Of a stretch of 64,000 nucleotides of DNA, positions 61,318 through 64,000 are shown one piece after another. Origin of the DNA: Desulfuromonas versatilis (GTDB taxonomy: Bacteria > Desulfobacterota > Desulfuromonadia > Desulfuromonadales > NIT-T3). The stretch is from the NCBI RefSeq assembly GCF_019704135.1, contig NZ_AP024355.1, forward strand, positions 1 through 64,000. The letters run 5' to 3'. Below the pieces are notes generated by a model, which saw nothing but the letters and a program-made list of their open reading frames with translations, did no database searches and had not been told where the DNA came from. Position numbers and translations under genes: made by a program. The stretch's first letter is position 1. Every line of letters starts with the position of its first letter.

Positions 61318-61353
61318 ACATCCTCCCATCCCCAAGGCAAAGGAGATACCCCC

Positions 61354-61764
61354 ATGTCCGATCAGCCAACCGGCTCCTGCAGGTGCAATGCGGTCACCTT
61401 CGAGGTCAAAAACCCCCTGCAGTTCGCCGCCAACTGCCACTGCAACATCTGCAAAAAGACCACGGGGGGCGCCTTTTCCTCCATAGCCATCGTCGACGAA
61501 GCCGACCTGGTCTTCACCGCGGGCGAGAACCTGCTGAGCGAATACGCGATAAGCGAAAACGCCAGCAAGTACTTCTGCAGCAAGTGCGGCTCCCCGGTCT
61601 ACAACCGCCACAAAAAGTTCCGCGGCAAGCTCATGCTCCCTATTGGTGCCCTCGACAAGCCCGGGGAGATTGCCCCCGTGGTCAACGTCCACTGCGAAAA
61701 CATGCTCCCCTGGGTGCCCAACATCATGAAAATGACCAATTTCGACCGCGACGCGGTCAAGTAA
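61354..61764 (+). CDS. GFA/CENP-V domain protein
   Basis: 136 aa. Zinc-binding Cys pattern of the glutathione-dependent formaldehyde-activating (GFA, Mss4-like) fold: GSCRCNAVTFEV, CHCNICKKTTGGAFSS, FCSKCGSPVY. Many members are not formaldehyde enzymes, so function is open. AAGGAG precedes the ATG. It lies 36 bases after the DsbA/FrnE-type gene and could be co-transcribed. Confidence 0.92.
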   Translation: MSDQPTGSCRCNAVTFEVKNPLQFAANCHCNICKKTTGGAFSSIAIVDEADLVFTAGENLLSEYAISENASKYFCSKCGSPVYNRHKKFRGKLMLPIGALDKPGEIAPVVNVHCENMLPWVPNIMKMTNFDRDAVK

Positions 61765-61776
61765 GGCTCCCGAAAA

Positions 61777-61853
61777 GCGTCGCTAGCTCAGCTGGATAGA
61801 GCATCTGACTTCGGATCAGAGGGTCGGGGGTTCGAATCCTCCGCGGCGCGCCA
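61777..61853 (+). tRNA. tRNA-Arg (anticodon TCG)
   Basis: 77 bases including encoded CCA. Acceptor arms GCGTCGC/GCGGCGC (one G-T pair), D arm GCTC/GAGC, anticodon stem TCTGA/TCAGA around loop CTTCGGA (anticodon TCG), T arm GGGGG/CCTCC with TTCGAAT, discriminator G. It reads CGN arginine codons, mainly CGA. A terminator follows. Confidence 0.97.
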
Positions 61854-61864
61854 GCAAAATCAAG

Positions 61865-61896
61865 GCCTCAGCCCGACATGGGCTGGGGCTTTTTTT
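61865..61896 (+). terminator. intrinsic terminator after tRNA-Arg
   Basis: GCCTCAGCCC pairs with GGGCTGGGGC (one G-T pair) around GACAT, followed by seven T. Confidence 0.92.
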
Positions 61897-62036
61897 CTCC
61901 TGAGGTTCCGTCCGTGTTGCTGCGTGGAAGGCCTTGATTGGCCTCTTCCCCTAGGCTTGGCCGCGAACGCAGCCTGAAGCGGTAATGTTTGGCATGAAAA
62001 ATGGAAATGCAGGGATTAATTTTTTCGGGAGTCGGC

Positions 62037-62042
62037 TATAAT
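62037..62042 (+). promoter_or_regulatory. possible -10 box of the sensor kinase gene
   Basis: Perfect TATAAT 108 bases before the start codon; no convincing -35 box. The rest of 61897-62150 shows no gene or structured RNA I recognise. Confidence 0.35.
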
Positions 62043-62150
62043 TCGTACGAGTTGAACGGCCGGTCCCGGCTTTTTCGCAGTTTGCCCCCCCCTGGCCGGC
62101 CGGTTCCGGGTGAATCAGGGGCGTAAGAACGGACCTCCACGAGGACATCG

Positions 62151-64000
62151 ATGATCCGCAACGGCGCTGTTGTTTTCCTGACCATCCTGCTGCTCATTAG
62201 CCTTGGGGCACTCTGCCCCGCGGCCCTGGCCCAACCCTCCCCGGCGGAATCCCCGCTGCCATCCGCCCTTTCGCCGGTGGTCGCCGGTTCCGAGTACGAC
62301 TATCCCCCATTTTGCATCGTTACCAAGGAGGGACAGGCCGACGGTTTTTCCGTCGAGCTGCTGCGCGCGGCGCTTCGCGCCATGGGGCGCGAGGTGCGCT
62401 TTCACCTCGGCCCCTGGAGCGAGGTCAAGCAGGCCCTGGCGGAGCGCCGAGTCCAGGTGCTCCCCCTGGTGGGGCGCACCCCCGAGCGCGAGCAGGCGTT
62501 CGACTTCACCTTCCCCTACCTGACCATGCACGGCACCATCGTGGTGCGCGACGAAGAAACGGGGATCCGCTCGCTTGACGACCTGGCGGGAAAACAGGTG
62601 GCGGTCATGGCTGGGGACAACGCCGAGGAGTTTCTGCGCCGGCAGCCGGTCCCGGTCAGCATCGTCACCACCGAAACCTTCGAAGATGCCCTTCGCGAGC
62701 TGGCCGAGGGCCGCCACGACGCCGTGGTCATCCAGAAGCTGCTCGCCCTGCAGTTGATGAAGGGGCTGGGAGTCGAAAACCTGAAAACCGTCGGCCCGCC
62801 CCTCAAGGAGTTCGTGCAGTCCTTCTGCTTTGCCGTCGTCGAGGGGGACCGGGAACTTCTGGCCCTTCTCAACGAGGGGCTCGCCCTGGTCATCGCCGAT
62901 GGCACCTTCGGCCAGCTGCGGGAAAAATGGTTCGGCCCCATGGAGGATGACTCCTGGGGAAAGAGCCGGATCGTGATCGGCGGGGACTTCAACTATCCCC
63001 CCTACGAGTTTCTGGACGAGAACGGCCAGCCCGCCGGGTACAACATCGACCTGACCCGGGCCATCGCCAAGGAAGCGGGGCTCTCCGTCGAAATCCGCCT
63101 CGGACCCTGGTCCGAGATCCGCCAGGGGCTCTCGGACAAGGAAATCGATGGGATCCAGGGGATGTTCTACTCCCTCGAGCGGGACAGGAATTTCGACTTT
63201 TCCCCGGTGCACACGGTGGTCAGCCATTCGGTGGTGGTGAGGGACGACTCGCCCATGCCGCGAACCCTGGCGGAGCTGGCCGGAAAGTCGATCCTGGTCA
63301 TGAAGGGGGACATCATGCACGACGTCGCCCTCAAGCAGGGCTACGGCGAGTGGCTCATCACTGCCAGGTCGCAGGAGCAGGTGCTGGAAATGCTGGCCGG
63401 GGGAACGGGCGATTGCGCCCTGATCGCCAAGCTTCCGGCGCTCTACTGGATCGAGAAGCATGGCTGGAAAAACCTGCGGGTTTCGGACTCTTCGGTCTTC
63501 TCCCCCGAGTACTGCTACGCCGTGCCCAACGGCAATGGCGCCTTGCTGGCGCGTCTCTCCCAGGGGCTGGCCGGCCTGAAGGCCACCGGCGAATACCGCA
63601 GGATCTACTCCAAGTGGTTGGGGGTCTATGAAAAACCCCAGGTGGGGCTTGCGGATCTCTTCAGGTATTCCCTGTTCGTGGTCCTGCCCATCGTCCTGCT
63701 GCTGTTCGCCTCGCTCGCCTGGTCGCGGATGCTGCAACGCAAGGTCGAGGGGCGCACCGCGGAGCTGCGCAACGAAATCGCCTGGCGCAAGCAGGTGGAG
63801 GAAAAACTCTACCGGACCCAGAAGTTCGAGGCCATCGGCCAGCTGGCCGGTGGGGTTGCCCACGATTTCAACAACCTGCTGACGGTCATCGTCGGCTACA
63901 GCGACATGCTCAGGCGCCGCCTGAAGGCCGACCCGGCCGCGCTCACCGAGGTGGAGATGATCGCCAAGGCCGCCCAGCGCGCCGAGAGCCTGACTCGCCA
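62151..64000 (+). CDS. sensor histidine kinase with two periplasmic solute-binding domains (partial)
   Basis: At least 616 aa; the gene runs off the window. Signal peptide (FLTILLLISLGALCPAALA), then two successive SBP_bac_3 domains (about 40-265, AGSEYDYPPFCIV...; and 268-490, IGGDFNYPPYEFLDENGQPAGYNIDL...), a membrane helix (about 505-525), a short coiled coil, and HisKA with the phospho-His in GQLAGGVAHDFNNLLTVIVGYS. It should sense amino-acid-like or aromatic ligands in the periplasm, as BvgS/EvgS-type kinases do. GAGG precedes the ATG. Confidence 0.93.
   Translation, partial: MIRNGAVVFLTILLLISLGALCPAALAQPSPAESPLPSALSPVVAGSEYDYPPFCIVTKEGQADGFSVELLRAALRAMGREVRFHLGPWSEVKQALAERRVQVLPLVGRTPEREQAFDFTFPYLTMHGTIVVRDEETGIRSLDDLAGKQVAVMAGDNAEEFLRRQPVPVSIVTTETFEDALRELAEGRHDAVVIQKLLALQLMKGLGVENLKTVGPPLKEFVQSFCFAVVEGDRELLALLNEGLALVIADGTFGQLREKWFGPMEDDSWGKSRIVIGGDFNYPPYEFLDENGQPAGYNIDLTRAIAKEAGLSVEIRLGPWSEIRQGLSDKEIDGIQGMFYSLERDRNFDFSPVHTVVSHSVVVRDDSPMPRTLAELAGKSILVMKGDIMHDVALKQGYGEWLITARSQEQVLEMLAGGTGDCALIAKLPALYWIEKHGWKNLRVSDSSVFSPEYCYAVPNGNGALLARLSQGLAGLKATGEYRRIYSKWLGVYEKPQVGLADLFRYSLFVVLPIVLLLFASLAWSRMLQRKVEGRTAELRNEIAWRKQVEEKLYRTQKFEAIGQLAGGVAHDFNNLLTVIVGYSDMLRRRLKADPAALTEVEMIAKAAQRAESLTR

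Noticed and set aside
61777-61939. tRNA-Arg as an integration site, with the 11-bp inverted repeat AATCAAGGCCT (61858) / AGGCCTTGATT (61929)
   Set aside because: No integrase, no direct repeat of the tRNA 3' end and no phage-like genes are visible; the inverted repeat is short and partly inside the terminator.

Overview
The window (about 62% G+C by eye) looks like a chromosomal origin region of a Desulfuromonadales/Geobacterales-type bacterium (Geobacter, Desulfuromonas or Geoalkalibacter relatives). The evidence is gene order: gyrA-gyrB-recF-dnaN-dnaA run leftward and rpmH-rnpA-yidD-yidC-jag-mnmE-mnmG-rsmG-parA-parB-bactofilin run rightward, followed by an F1Fo operon with paired b'/b stators and no a or c subunit genes. 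This assignment is inferred from layout and protein character, not from a database search.

Layout. 1-12.2 kb (minus): a degenerate EEP-family protein, a secreted cyclophilin, gpsA, a TPR membrane protein, gyrA, gyrB, recF, dnaN, dnaA. 12.25-12.57 kb: the divergent dnaA/rpmH gap with DnaA boxes, the best oriC candidate; a second box group lies between dnaA and dnaN and a third at 74-103. 12.6-27.9 kb (plus): ribosome/membrane insertion genes, tRNA modification genes, a perfect parS site at 16956-16971, parAB, a bactofilin and atpF'FHAGDC. 28-32.1 kb: two FCD-type GntR regulators each with its own palindromic operator, DNA polymerase IV, a TIM-barrel isomerase-like protein and a truncated K+ channel. 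32.3-46.2 kb: YfaZ-like porin, ABC-2 exporter, tatCB, nadA, mfd, two parvulin-type chaperones, an unknown exported protein, methionine sulfoxide reductase and a two-component system. 46.3-46.6 kb: a palindrome-rich element that looks like an interspersed repeat. 46.6-59.4 kb: purB, enoyl-CoA hydratase, a CBS/DUF294 protein, a complete pyruvate dehydrogenase operon (aceE-aceF-lpdA, minus) and ppsA. 59.4-64 kb: an MgtC/DUF4010 membrane protein, a probable selenocysteine-containing DsbA/FrnE-type oxidoreductase, a GFA-domain protein, tRNA-Arg(TCG) and the start of a large sensor kinase cut by the window end.

Most notable observations: (1) an in-frame TGA at 60763-60765 sits exactly where the first Cys of a DsbA/FrnE CPWC active site belongs, so the protein is probably a U-P-W-C selenoprotein that ordinary gene calling would truncate to start after its active site. 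(2) The same palindrome TGTATACAGTATAC(A) lies in the promoter of a GntR gene and upstream of the ATP synthase operon, suggesting a regulatory link. (3) An exported form of MsrB is separated from its signal peptide by one base in a G8 run. Other points are a truncated RCK channel, an EEP protein lacking key metal ligands, and several perfect palindromes or hairpins with no assigned role.
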